Below, piece after piece: positions 1 through 6,708 of a stretch of 8,610 nt of DNA. A program made the position numbers and the translations under genes. The DNA comes from JAJTHJ01 sp046316025 (GTDB lineage Bacteria > Pseudomonadota > Gammaproteobacteria > Burkholderiales > Burkholderiaceae_F). The notes under the pieces were generated by a model. The model saw only the letters and a program-made list of their open reading frames with translations, made no database searches and was not told the DNA's origin. The stretch spans positions 1 to 8,610 of the forward strand of contig JBKCXU010000089.1 in NCBI GenBank assembly GCA_046316025.1. The letters run 5' to 3'. Positions within the stretch are counted from its first letter, which is position 1. Every line of letters begins with the position of its first letter.

Positions 1-855
<855 letters not shown>

Positions 856-856
<1 letters not shown>

Positions 857-1944
857 CAGTCCTCGACCCGCACCGGCACGCGCGCGGCGAGGGCGCACAT
901 CAGCTCGTAGCCGACGGTGCCGGCGAGTTCGGCCACCGCGTCGATCGGCACCTGTGTCCCCCAGAGTTCGACCTCGCTGCCGACGCCGGCCTGCGGCGCA
1001 TCGGTCAGATCGACCGTGAGCATGTCCATCGACACGCGGCCGACCAGCGGCACGCGCTGGCCATCGACCACGACCGGCGTGCCGTCGGGCGCGACGCGTG
1101 GGTACCCGTCCGCATAGCCGCATGCCACCACACCCACCCGGCTCGGCCGCTGCGCGATCCAGCGGCTGCCGTAGCCCACGGCGCCGCCCGCAGCGACGTG
1201 CTGTACCGTCAGAACGCGCGAGCGCAGGGTCATCGCCGCGTGCACCCCGAAATCCGCGGCAGCACCTCCCGCGACCGGCGTGCCGCCGTACAGCGCGATG
1301 CCCGGGCGCACCGAATTGCCACCCGTCTGCGGCAAGGTGAACAAGGCGGCCGAGTTGGCGATGCTGCGGGCGCCCTGCCAGCCCGGCGCGATGCCGGCAA
1401 AGCAACGCAATTGTTCGTTGGCCGCCGCGGGACCGTGGTTGGAATCGGCGCGGTCGGCGTTGGCGAAGTGCATCGCCAGCGCGCGCACTGCGACCGACGG
1501 CAACGCGGACAGGTGCGACAACACGGCGGGCACCGCATCGGGCATGAAGCCGAGCCGATTCATCCCCGTGTTGCACTTGACGTAAACCTCGATCTTCTCC
1601 GCCGCGTCGTGCTGCTCGATCATCGCCAACTGCTCGGCGCAGTGGACGACCGTGGTCAGTTTCAGGGCCTCGACGACGCGCAAATCCTCGCGGCGAAAGA
1701 AACCTTCCAGAAGCAGGATCGGTTTGCTCCAGCCGGCGGCGCGCGCACGCTCGGCCTCGGCCAAGTCCAGAAGCGCCAGCCCGTCGGCCTCGGCGAACGC
1801 AGGCAGCACGCGCTCCAGCCCGTGCCCGTAGGCGTTGGCCTTGACGACCGCCCACACCGCGCGGCCGGCCGCGTGCCGGCGCGCCTGCGCCAGATTTCGG
1901 CGCAGCGCGGTGCGGTGGATTGCGGCTTCGATGGGACGCGGCAT
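856..1944 (-). CDS. alr: Alanine racemase (PLP-dependent, biosynthetic type)
   Basis: Alanine racemase interconverts L- and D-alanine in the cytoplasm, supplying D-alanine for peptidoglycan. The protein has 362 residues, normal for the family. The PLP-binding lysine is Lys35 in AVVKANAYGHG, and the second catalytic base is Tyr258 in VGYGSRW. Lys123 and Arg130 in KCNTGMNRLGF match the carbamylated lysine and pyridine-contacting arginine known in characterised racemases. NSVRPGIALYG (210-220) and RVSMDM complete the active-site set. The reading frame is open further upstream, but the ATG at 1944 gives the family length and the usual start a few residues before the TIM barrel. No convincing Shine-Dalgarno sequence precedes it. 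It heads an alr-radA unit divergent from lplT. DadX cannot be excluded by sequence alone, but no dadA neighbour is visible, which favours the biosynthetic Alr. Confidence 0.97.
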
Positions 1945-1992
1945 GGCGCGGAGAATACCGATCCACCCCTCGCGCGTTGCGGCGATGTTGCG

Positions 1993-2001
1993 TGATATAA
2001 G
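1993..2001 (+). promoter_or_regulatory. Candidate extended -10 promoter for lplT
   Basis: The sequence TG-A-TATAAG matches an extended -10 element (TGn plus TATAAT, five of six bases). It stands out as an AT-rich island in a GC-rich spacer about 50 bases before the lplT start. No good -35 is seen at 16-18 bases; a TTG at 1977-1979 is too close. An extended -10 can act without a strong -35. On the minus strand a weak TATTCT (1952-1957) could serve alr but is much less convincing. This is inference from motif match only. Confidence 0.45.
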
Positions 2002-2015
2002 ACTGCGCCTTCCCG

Positions 2016-2024
2016 CCCCCCCCC
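2016..2024. repeat. Run of nine C residues between alr and lplT
   Basis: A homopolymeric C9 tract lies between the candidate lplT -10 element and the lplT start codon. On the minus strand it is a G9 tract upstream of alr. If the promoter call is right, the tract lies at the beginning of the lplT leader. Tracts of this kind are prone to length change by slipped-strand replication; whether that matters here is unknown. Confidence 0.6.
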
Positions 2025-2052
2025 ACGCAGCACGCATGTTCAGGCGCCCCGG

Positions 2053-3372
2053 ATGAAGCGCGGCTTCTACACGATCATGGCCGCGCAGTTCTTCTCGTCG
2101 CTGGCCGACAACGCACTGCTGATCGCCGCCATCGCCCTGCTGCGCGACATCCACGCGCCGGAGTGGATGACGCCGATGCTGAAGCTCTTTTTCTTCGTCA
2201 GCTACGTCGTCCTGGCCGCCTTCGTCGGCGCCTTTGCCGACTCGATGCCCAAGGGGCGGGTGATGTTCGTCACCAACCTCATCAAGATCGGCGGCTGCGC
2301 GCTGATGTTCTTCTCGGTGCACCCGCTGCTCGCCTACGCGGTGGTCGGCATCGGCGCGGCGGCCTACTCACCGGCCAAGTACGGCATCCTCACCGAGCTG
2401 CTGCCGCCGGAGAAACTCGTCGTCGCCAACGGCTGGATCGAGGGCTTGACGGTCGGCTCGATCATCCTCGGCTTCGTCGTCGGCGGCATCCTGGTGTCGC
2501 CCAACGTGGCCGTCGCGCTGATGGCGGTCGATGTGCCGCTGGTCAGCCTCGACATCGATCAGACCGGCGAAGCGGCGATCGCAGTGATCGCCTCGGTCTA
2601 CGCGCTGGCGGCACTGATCAACCTGGCGATCCCCGACACCGGCGCGCGCTACCCGCGGCAGGAGCGGCGCGTGGGCAAGCTGCTGGCCGACTTCGGCCAT
2701 TGCGTGGCCACCCTGTGGCGCGACAAGCTGGGGCAGATTTCGCTGGCGGTGACCACCCTCTTCTGGGGCGCCGGTGCGACGCTGCAATTCATCATCCTCA
2801 AATGGTGCGAGCAGGTGCTGGGCATGACCTTGTCGCAGGGGGCGATCATGCAAGCGGTGGTGGCCATCGGAATCGCGGTGGGGTCGGTGCTGGCCGCCAG
2901 CCGCGTGTCGCTGAAGCGCTCGCTGTCGGTGCTGCCGGTCGGCGTGGCGATGGGGCTGCTCGTGACCAGCATCGCCTTGGTCGACTTCACCGCGCTCCCC
3001 GCGGGCGGCTGGCAGATCGGTGCGACCACGATCACCTGGGCACAGTTGCTGGCCGCGGCCGTGATGGTTGCCGTCGGCGCACTGGCCGGCTATTTCGTGG
3101 TGCCGATGAACGCGCTGCTCCAGCACCGCGGCCACGTGCTGCTGTCGGCCGGCCACTCGATTGCCGTGCAGAACTTCAACGAGAACCTGAGCATCCTGGC
3201 CCTGCTTTCGGTCTATGCGCTGTTGCTTTGGCTCAACCTGAGCATCCAGACGATCATCGTGCTGTTCGGCTTCTTCGTGGCGACGACGATGTACCTGGTG
3301 ATCCTGCGCAACCGCGCCAACCACCGCGAGTTCGACTGGTCTTCGCTGATCGGGCAGCACAAGGCGCCGTAG
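2053..3372 (+). CDS. lplT: Lysophospholipid transporter LplT (MFS)
   Basis: LplT is an inner-membrane MFS carrier that flips lysophospholipids to the cytoplasmic leaflet for re-acylation. The 439 residues are hydrophobic throughout, with many membrane segments. Family signatures are clear: AQFFSSLADNALL at 11-23, the motif-A-like loop DSMPKGR at 63-69, AYSPAKYGI at 104-112, LFWGAG in the middle, and VVPMNALLQ followed by IAVQNFNEN near the C-terminus. The start ATG is preceded by AGG at 2042-2044 with eight bases of spacing. It is longer than the roughly 400-residue enterobacterial protein; part of the difference is an extra segment at about 157-175 (VPLVSLDIDQTGE) between two membrane helices. 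In enterobacteria lplT is followed by aas, the acyltransferase partner. Here a GNAT gene follows, so any acylating partner must be encoded elsewhere. Transport direction and substrate are inferred from the family. Confidence 0.93.
   Translation: MKRGFYTIMAAQFFSSLADNALLIAAIALLRDIHAPEWMTPMLKLFFFVSYVVLAAFVGAFADSMPKGRVMFVTNLIKIGGCALMFFSVHPLLAYAVVGIGAAAYSPAKYGILTELLPPEKLVVANGWIEGLTVGSIILGFVVGGILVSPNVAVALMAVDVPLVSLDIDQTGEAAIAVIASVYALAALINLAIPDTGARYPRQERRVGKLLADFGHCVATLWRDKLGQISLAVTTLFWGAGATLQFIILKWCEQVLGMTLSQGAIMQAVVAIGIAVGSVLAASRVSLKRSLSVLPVGVAMGLLVTSIALVDFTALPAGGWQIGATTITWAQLLAAAVMVAVGALAGYFVVPMNALLQHRGHVLLSAGHSIAVQNFNENLSILALLSVYALLLWLNLSIQTIIVLFGFFVATTMYLVILRNRANHREFDWSSLIGQHKAP
3361..3364 (+). 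promoter_or_regulatory. Ribosome binding site supporting the GTG start at 3373
   Basis: AAGG lies eight bases before the GTG that follows the lplT TAG stop without any gap. It sits inside the last codons of lplT. It supports the GTG over any later start and suggests that ribosomes finishing lplT can restart on the next gene. Confidence 0.5.
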
Positions 3373-3936
3373 GTGAGCGGCGCACCCTTCCCGCTGCTCG
3401 AAACGCCGCGCCTGCGCCTGCGCGAGTTGACCGCCTCCGACGCCCCGGCGATTTATGCAATCCACGGCAATGCCGAGGCGATGCTCTGGTACGGTGCCGA
3501 CCCTTTGCCCGATCTGGCCGCGGCGCACGCGCTGATCGAACTCTTTGCCGGCTGGCGCCGACTCGCCAACCCCGGCGCACGCTGGGGCCTCGAGCGCAAG
3601 GCCGACGGTGCCTTGCTCGGCACCGCGGGGCTCTTCAACTGGAACCGCGGCTGGCGCCGCTGCACCACCGGCTACGAACTGACCCCAACGGCGCAGGGCC
3701 AGGGCTACATGCATGAAGCGCTGACGGCGATCTTCGACTGGGGCTTCGACCAGATGGAGTTGAACCGAATCGAAGCGCAGATCGACCCACGTAACGAGCC
3801 CTCGCTGCGGCTGGCCCGCAAGCTCGGCTTTGTCGAGGAAGGTCTGCTGCGCGAGGTCGCCCGCTGGGGCGATGCGCAACACGATCTGCTGATGCTGTCG
3901 CTGCTGCGGCGCGACTGGCTCGCTACGGAGTCTTGA
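3373..3936 (+). CDS. GNAT-family N-acetyltransferase (RimJ/RimL type)
   Basis: This is a 187-residue acetyl-CoA-dependent acyltransferase of the RimJ/RimL subgroup, which includes ribosomal-protein N-acetyltransferases and many enzymes of unknown substrate. It opens with the typical LETPRLRLRELTASDA (8-24). Strand beta-4 carries GYELTP at 100-105, followed by the acetyl-CoA pyrophosphate loop QGQGYM at 108-113. The C-terminal RNEPSLRLARKLGF followed by EEGLLRE is the hallmark of the subgroup. The GTG start touches the lplT stop codon (TAGGTG), so the two are cotranscribed. Its end overlaps the convergent glycosylase gene by 14 bases, leaving no room for a dedicated terminator between them. 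Family membership is secure. The substrate cannot be read from the sequence, so no gene symbol is given. The pairing with lplT could mean an envelope or drug target, but this is a guess. Confidence 0.9.
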   Translation: MSGAPFPLLETPRLRLRELTASDAPAIYAIHGNAEAMLWYGADPLPDLAAAHALIELFAGWRRLANPGARWGLERKADGALLGTAGLFNWNRGWRRCTTGYELTPTAQGQGYMHEALTAIFDWGFDQMELNRIEAQIDPRNEPSLRLARKLGFVEEGLLREVARWGDAQHDLLMLSLLRRDWLATES

Positions 3937-4801
3937 CCACGCTCGCGGCCAGACACAGATCGGCCCAGGACTTGGCCTTGTCGGCCAGATTGCGCAGCAG
4001 ATACGCCGGGTGATAGGTGACCACGGTCGGAATTTCGCGCCCGGCCACCTGCACGCGGTGCACGCGCCCGCGCAGGCTGGCGATCGTCGCGTCGGTGCGC
4101 AGCAGCGATTGCGCGGCAAAGCGGCCCATCACGAGCAGCAGATCGGGCTGCACCAACTCCACCTGCCGCAGCAGATAGGGCTCGCACAGCGCCACCTCGG
4201 TCGGCTCGGGGTTGCGGTTGCCGGGCGGGCGGCACTTCAGCACATTGGCGATGTAGACGGACTGCGATGTTTCGCCCGCGCGCATCAAGTCGACCGCGGC
4301 CAGCATGTTGTCGAGCAGCTTGCCGGCCTGGCCGACGAAGGGTTCGCCGCGCGCGTCTTCTTCGGCGCCCGGCGCCTCGCCGACCAGCATCCAGCGTGCG
4401 CCCCGATGACCCACGCCAAAAACCGTCTGCTTGCGCGTGCGGCACAGCGGGCAGGCGGTGCAGTTGCGCACCGCGTCTTCCAGCGCGGGCCAGTCGAGCG
4501 CGGCGATCTGCGCGGCGCGGCCGGCGCTCGGCGTGTCGAGGCGGACGATGGCGCCGTCCCTGACATCGGTCTTGCTTGAGCCATCGCGCGCACCCCCGCC
4601 CTCCCCCGCAGTTCGCGGAAAGGGATTACTCCCTCCCCCGCTTGCGGGGGAGGGACTGGGTGGGGGCGTGGGCGCCACCGATTGGCGTGTTTCGTCTGCT
4701 ACGGCGACTTCCGCCGCGGCGTCCGCGCGAGCGCGCGCGACCCACACCGGCCCGAGTCCCATCGCCTGCCAAAGTCGAGCGCGCCTTGCGTCCATGGTCA
4801 T
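3923..4801 (-). CDS. Family 4 (Fe-S) uracil-DNA glycosylase
   Basis: This enzyme excises uracil from DNA to start base-excision repair. The protein has 292 residues. The [4Fe-4S] ligands fit Cys114, Cys117, Cys190 and Cys206; Cys120 is also nearby. Motif 1 is GEAPGAEED at 141-149, followed by GEPFVGQAGKLL at 152-163. KCRPPGNRNP is at 189-198, and the C-terminal active-site motif YHPAYLLRN at 263-271. The N-terminal segment (1-25, RRARLWQAMGLGPVW) is joined to the catalytic domain by a low-complexity linker. About residues 44-74 of that linker are encoded by a palindromic DNA repeat (see the repeat entry). The ATG at 4801 overlaps the rimI stop as ATGA; a second ATG two codons later (4795) is possible. 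No Shine-Dalgarno sequence is seen, fitting translational coupling. Family 4 is clear from the cysteine spacing and motifs 1 and 3; activity itself is inferred. Confidence 0.93.
   Translation of the reverse strand: MTMDARRARLWQAMGLGPVWVARARADAAAEVAVADETRQSVAPTPPPSPSPASGGGSNPFPRTAGEGGGARDGSSKTDVRDGAIVRLDTPSAGRAAQIAALDWPALEDAVRNCTACPLCRTRKQTVFGVGHRGARWMLVGEAPGAEEDARGEPFVGQAGKLLDNMLAAVDLMRAGETSQSVYIANVLKCRPPGNRNPEPTEVALCEPYLLRQVELVQPDLLLVMGRFAAQSLLRTDATIASLRGRVHRVQVAGREIPTVVTYHPAYLLRNLADKAKSWADLCLAASVVKTP
4590..4672. repeat. Tandem palindromic (REP-like) repeat inside the glycosylase gene
   Basis: Two related C-rich/G-rich palindromic units lie in tandem. The right unit is perfect: TCCCTCCCCCG at 4630-4640 pairs with CGGGGGAGGGA at 4645-4655 around the loop CTTG. 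The left unit, from about 4599 to 4625, starts with the same CCCTCCCCCGC but has a diverged right arm (GCGGAAAGGG). A G-rich tail (GGGTGGGGGCGTGGGCG) follows at 4658-4674. On the minus strand the whole block is open in frame and encodes a Pro/Ser/Gly-rich stretch (PTPPPSPSP, ASGGGS, AGEGGG). Dispersed repeats with this kind of CCCTCCCCCGC...GCGGGGGAGGG core are familiar from intergenic DNA of several proteobacteria. Assignment to a named family was not tested. Confidence 0.75.
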
Positions 4802-5265
4802 AGCGTAATGCGCAGCACCCAGGCGTCCTCGCGCCCGCCGTGCGCCGGGTAGTAGCCGCGCCGCACGCCGATCCTCTGGAACCCGTAGCGCTCGTACAGG
4901 CGCAGCGCCGCCGTGTTGCTCGGCCGCACCTCCAGCAGCATCGTGCGCGCGCCATACTCGCGCGACCGTCGCGCCATCCACTCGAGCAAGCGCCAACCGT
5001 GCCCGCCGCCCTGTGCGCTCGGCGCCACGGTCAGATTGAGCAGATGCGCTTCGTCGATGGCGAGCATCACCACGGAGTAGCCGAGCAGTTCGCCGTCGTC
5101 CGACCACAAGCCCCAGGCGCTGTAGCCGGAGGCGAGGGCGTCCTGGAAGTTGCCGCGCGTCCAAGGAAACGGATAGGCAGCACCCTCGACGCGCAGCACG
5201 GCGTCGAGATCCGACGCCAAAAGCGGCGCGAAGCGCTCCACACGCGGGCGCAGCTGCGCGCTCAT
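4798..5265 (-). CDS. rimI: Ribosomal-protein-alanine N-acetyltransferase RimI
   Basis: RimI acetylates the N-terminal alanine of ribosomal protein S18 in E. coli and belongs to the GNAT family. The protein has 155 residues, normal for RimI. The family signature YPFPWTRGNF lies at 31-40. Strand beta-4 reads LLNLTVAP (75-82), followed by the acetyl-CoA loop QGGGHG at 85-90. The catalytic-region LLEVRPSNTAALRLYERYGF spans 110-129 and includes Glu112 and Tyr124, the usual base and acid positions. RGYYP at 136-140 is typical of the C-terminus. Its ATG overlaps the tsaB stop as ATGA and its own stop overlaps the glycosylase start the same way, so the three genes form one tightly coupled unit. The neighbouring tsaB strongly supports RimI over a generic GNAT, since tsaB-rimI is a widespread pairing. 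Confidence 0.94.
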   Translation of the reverse strand: MSAQLRPRVERFAPLLASDLDAVLRVEGAAYPFPWTRGNFQDALASGYSAWGLWSDDGELLGYSVVMLAIDEAHLLNLTVAPSAQGGGHGWRLLEWMARRSREYGARTMLLEVRPSNTAALRLYERYGFQRIGVRRGYYPAHGGREDAWVLRITL

Positions 5266-5990
5266 CCTGCCGCCGCGGCACGGCGCGCGGCCCGCTGCCC
5301 GATCGTCAGCGCCACCTGGTTGCGCACATACAGCGGTGCGGCCAGCGCCGGCGCCACGCTGCGCCCCGCAGCCACGGCCTGCTGCGCCAGGCGGGCCATG
5401 GTGCCGGCGCTCGCGCGCAACTGCGGCAAGCGCAGCGGCGCGGCGAGCCCGGCAAGGTACGGCGCAAAAGCGTCCACGCCCTCGCCGGCCAGCGCTTCGG
5501 GTGCCCATGGCGCCAGCGCCGCAGCCAGATCCGACGCGGCCACCAGCGCCGGCGCCGCGAGCTCGACCGGCGCCGCGCCGCTCATGTCGAAGACGGCGAA
5601 GTACGCCTCGTTCATCCGCGCGTCGATCACCGTCGCGACGCGCTGCGCCTGCGGCACCACGGCGCGGGCGTTCCACGCCAGCGCCTCCAGGTTGCCCACC
5701 GGCACGACCGGGCGCTCGGTCGCCCAGGCTAGCCCCTGCGCCACGGCGCAGGCGATGCGCAATCCGGTAAACGACCCCGGTCCGGCGCCGAAGGCGATCG
5801 CCGCGCAATCGGCCAGCGTCACGCGCTGTTCGCGTAGCAGCGCATCGACCATCGGCAAAAGGCGTTCGGAGTGGCGCTGGCCGACCGTCTCGGCCAACTC
5901 GACCACCCGCTCGCCGCAGCCGAGCGCGACCGCGCAGACCTCGGTGGCGGTATCTAGAGCGAGTACGGTGGGCAAGGAGTCGGCAGACAC
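5262..5990 (-). CDS. tsaB: tRNA t6A biosynthesis protein TsaB (YeaZ)
   Basis: TsaB is the non-catalytic ASKHA-fold partner of TsaD in the complex that makes N6-threonylcarbamoyladenosine at tRNA position 37. With the GTG start the protein has 242 residues, close to the family norm. The N-terminal strand reads VLALDTATE (9-17). The signature GAGPGSFTGLRI is at 68-79, followed by AQGLAW at 84-89. The dimer-region motif DARMNEAYF is at 123-131. The open frame runs further upstream into the preceding gene. The GTG at 5990 is the first plausible start after that gene's stop; a TTG at 5975 would give a tighter N-terminus. Neither has a strong ribosome site, so the exact start is uncertain. It lies 61 bases after the LTPEQ-protein gene and overlaps rimI by ATGA. 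Tyr130 and the GPGSFTG loop are intact, so no loss of function is apparent. Confidence 0.93.
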   Translation of the reverse strand: MSADSLPTVLALDTATEVCAVALGCGERVVELAETVGQRHSERLLPMVDALLREQRVTLADCAAIAFGAGPGSFTGLRIACAVAQGLAWATERPVVPVGNLEALAWNARAVVPQAQRVATVIDARMNEAYFAVFDMSGAAPVELAAPALVAASDLAAALAPWAPEALAGEGVDAFAPYLAGLAAPLRLPQLRASAGTMARLAQQAVAAGRSVAPALAAPLYVRNQVALTIGQRAARRAAAAG

Positions 5991-6051
5991 GCGGCGACCG
6001 CCGCTCGGCCAGACCGGCGCGGACGCAACGGATTCTACGAAGGCGCCACGC

Positions 6052-6540
6052 CTAGCGCGGCGGCGGTGGCGGCGAAGGTGGCGCGCCCGGCGGCGGGCCG
6101 GGCGGGCGCGGCGGCGAGACACCATGCGCCTCGCGGATCTGGTCGCGCATGCGCTGCCTCTCCGCGGGCGTCAACTGGCGATAGAGCGGCGAGTCGTGTG
6201 GGCCGCCTTGGCGCAGCATCTGCTCGCGCTGGTCTTGCCAGCGGCGGCGCCAGGCTTCGCGCTGCTCCGGGGTGAGGCTTTCGCGGATGCGCATGCGCTC
6301 CTCCGGCGACAGGCTGTGCCACATCTGCCAGCGTTGCTCGGGCGGCAGGCTGTTCCAGGCGCGCAACCGCTCCTCGGGCGGTAAGCCCCGCAAGTGCTCG
6401 CGCTGCTGCTCGGGTGTGGCCTGCGGCCGCGGTTCCACCTCCGGCGGTGAGGCCGGCGGCGCGGGCTGCGCCCATACGCTGCCGGCGCACAGCGCCGCCG
6501 CGAGTGGCAGCGCGCAGGGGGAAAAGCGAATGGCGAACAT
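6052..6540 (-). CDS. Small secreted LTPEQ-repeat protein, DUF3106-like
   Basis: This encodes a 162-residue protein with a likely Sec signal peptide: MFAIRFSP, a hydrophobic core to about residue 22, then VWA|Q with cleavage near 24/25. The mature part begins with a Pro-rich stretch. Five consecutive 12-residue units follow at 41-100, each starting (L/A)-x-PE(Q/E): ATPEQQ, LPPEER, LPPEQR, LSPEER, LTPEQR. A related LTPAERQRMRDQ occurs at 123-134. The repeat core is rich in Arg, Glu, Gln and Trp and should be helical. The C-terminus (143-162) is mostly proline and ends in five Pro and Arg. The pattern fits DUF3106 and recalls the LTxxQ motifs of CpxP/Spy periplasmic chaperones, but homology to those is not shown. 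It is divergent from ompR-envZ and upstream of tsaB. No clear Shine-Dalgarno sequence is seen at the ATG. Function is unknown; a periplasmic envelope-stress role is inferred. Confidence 0.8.
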   Translation of the reverse strand: MFAIRFSPCALPLAAALCAGSVWAQPAPPASPPEVEPRPQATPEQQREHLRGLPPEERLRAWNSLPPEQRWQMWHSLSPEERMRIRESLTPEQREAWRRRWQDQREQMLRQGGPHDSPLYRQLTPAERQRMRDQIREAHGVSPPRPPGPPPGAPPSPPPPPR

Positions 6541-6708
6541 CGATGGAATCTTAGGCAAGTCGCCGCATCGCGCCAGCGCAGATCCCCGTCGCCCGCCATC
6601 GCGCGGGGTAAAGTCTGTAACACTTTGTCTGGTCACAACAGGCTGCGCTCCGCGCGCCGTGCGCATCGCCGCACAATCCGTGCTGGCGTCCTGCGGAGAT
6701 TACGACTC
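6541..6708. promoter_or_regulatory. Divergent regulatory spacer between the LTPEQ-protein gene and ompR
   Basis: This 168-base spacer must carry the promoters for both divergent units. Its only AT-rich island, 6608-6637, holds GTAAA (6608-6612) and GTAAC (6617-6621), followed by an imperfect inverted repeat TGTAAC-N10-GTCACA (6616-6637). Read on the minus strand it contains GACAAAGTGTTACA, with AC pairs ten bases apart. OmpR half-sites have this spacing, and CpxR boxes (GTAAA-N5-GTAA) look similar. A TAAGAT on the minus strand (6549-6554) is a possible -10 for the secreted-protein gene but would leave almost no leader. No credible -35/-10 pair for ompR was found. Binding by OmpR is inference. 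Confidence 0.45.
6695..6698 (+). promoter_or_regulatory. Ribosome binding site of ompR
   Basis: GGAG lies ten bases before the ATG at 6709. It decides this start over the upstream in-frame ATG at 6625, which lies in the regulatory spacer and would add 28 residues without homology to the family. Confidence 0.7.

Noticed and set aside
1945..2322. Upstream extension of the alr frame
   Set aside because: It would run into lplT on the opposite strand and add about 126 residues absent from alanine racemases. The ATG at 1944 gives the family length.
2163..3716. Long plus-strand open frame overlapping lplT in another frame
   Set aside because: Its translation is Arg/Gly-rich low complexity, while the lplT frame has full family motifs.
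2368..4119. Long open frame on the minus strand across lplT and the GNAT gene
   Set aside because: It is antisense to two clearly recognised genes and its translation is rich in Arg, His and Gln with no domain. High-GC DNA readily gives such frames.
4630..4655. The perfect GC-rich hairpin as a transcription terminator
   Set aside because: It lies inside an open coding frame, has no following T run on either strand, and forms part of a tandem repeat.
4590..4672. Glycosylase gene broken by the repeat (pseudogene)
   Set aside because: The frame is intact through the repeat and all Fe-S cysteines and catalytic motifs are present downstream.
4840..6384. 514-codon plus-strand open frame opposite rimI, tsaB and the secreted-protein gene
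   Set aside because: It is antisense to three supported genes; its translation is Ala/Arg-rich with no motif and no ribosome site was found.
6625..6653. TTGTCT as a -35 element for ompR
   Set aside because: The positions 16-18 bases downstream are GC-rich and contain nothing like a -10.
6541..6666. Upstream extension of the secreted-protein frame
   Set aside because: It would bury the signal peptide inside the protein and consume the divergent regulatory spacer.
6625..6708. Longer ompR start at 6625
   Set aside because: The added residues do not match OmpR, and the GGAG site fits the ATG at 6709 instead.
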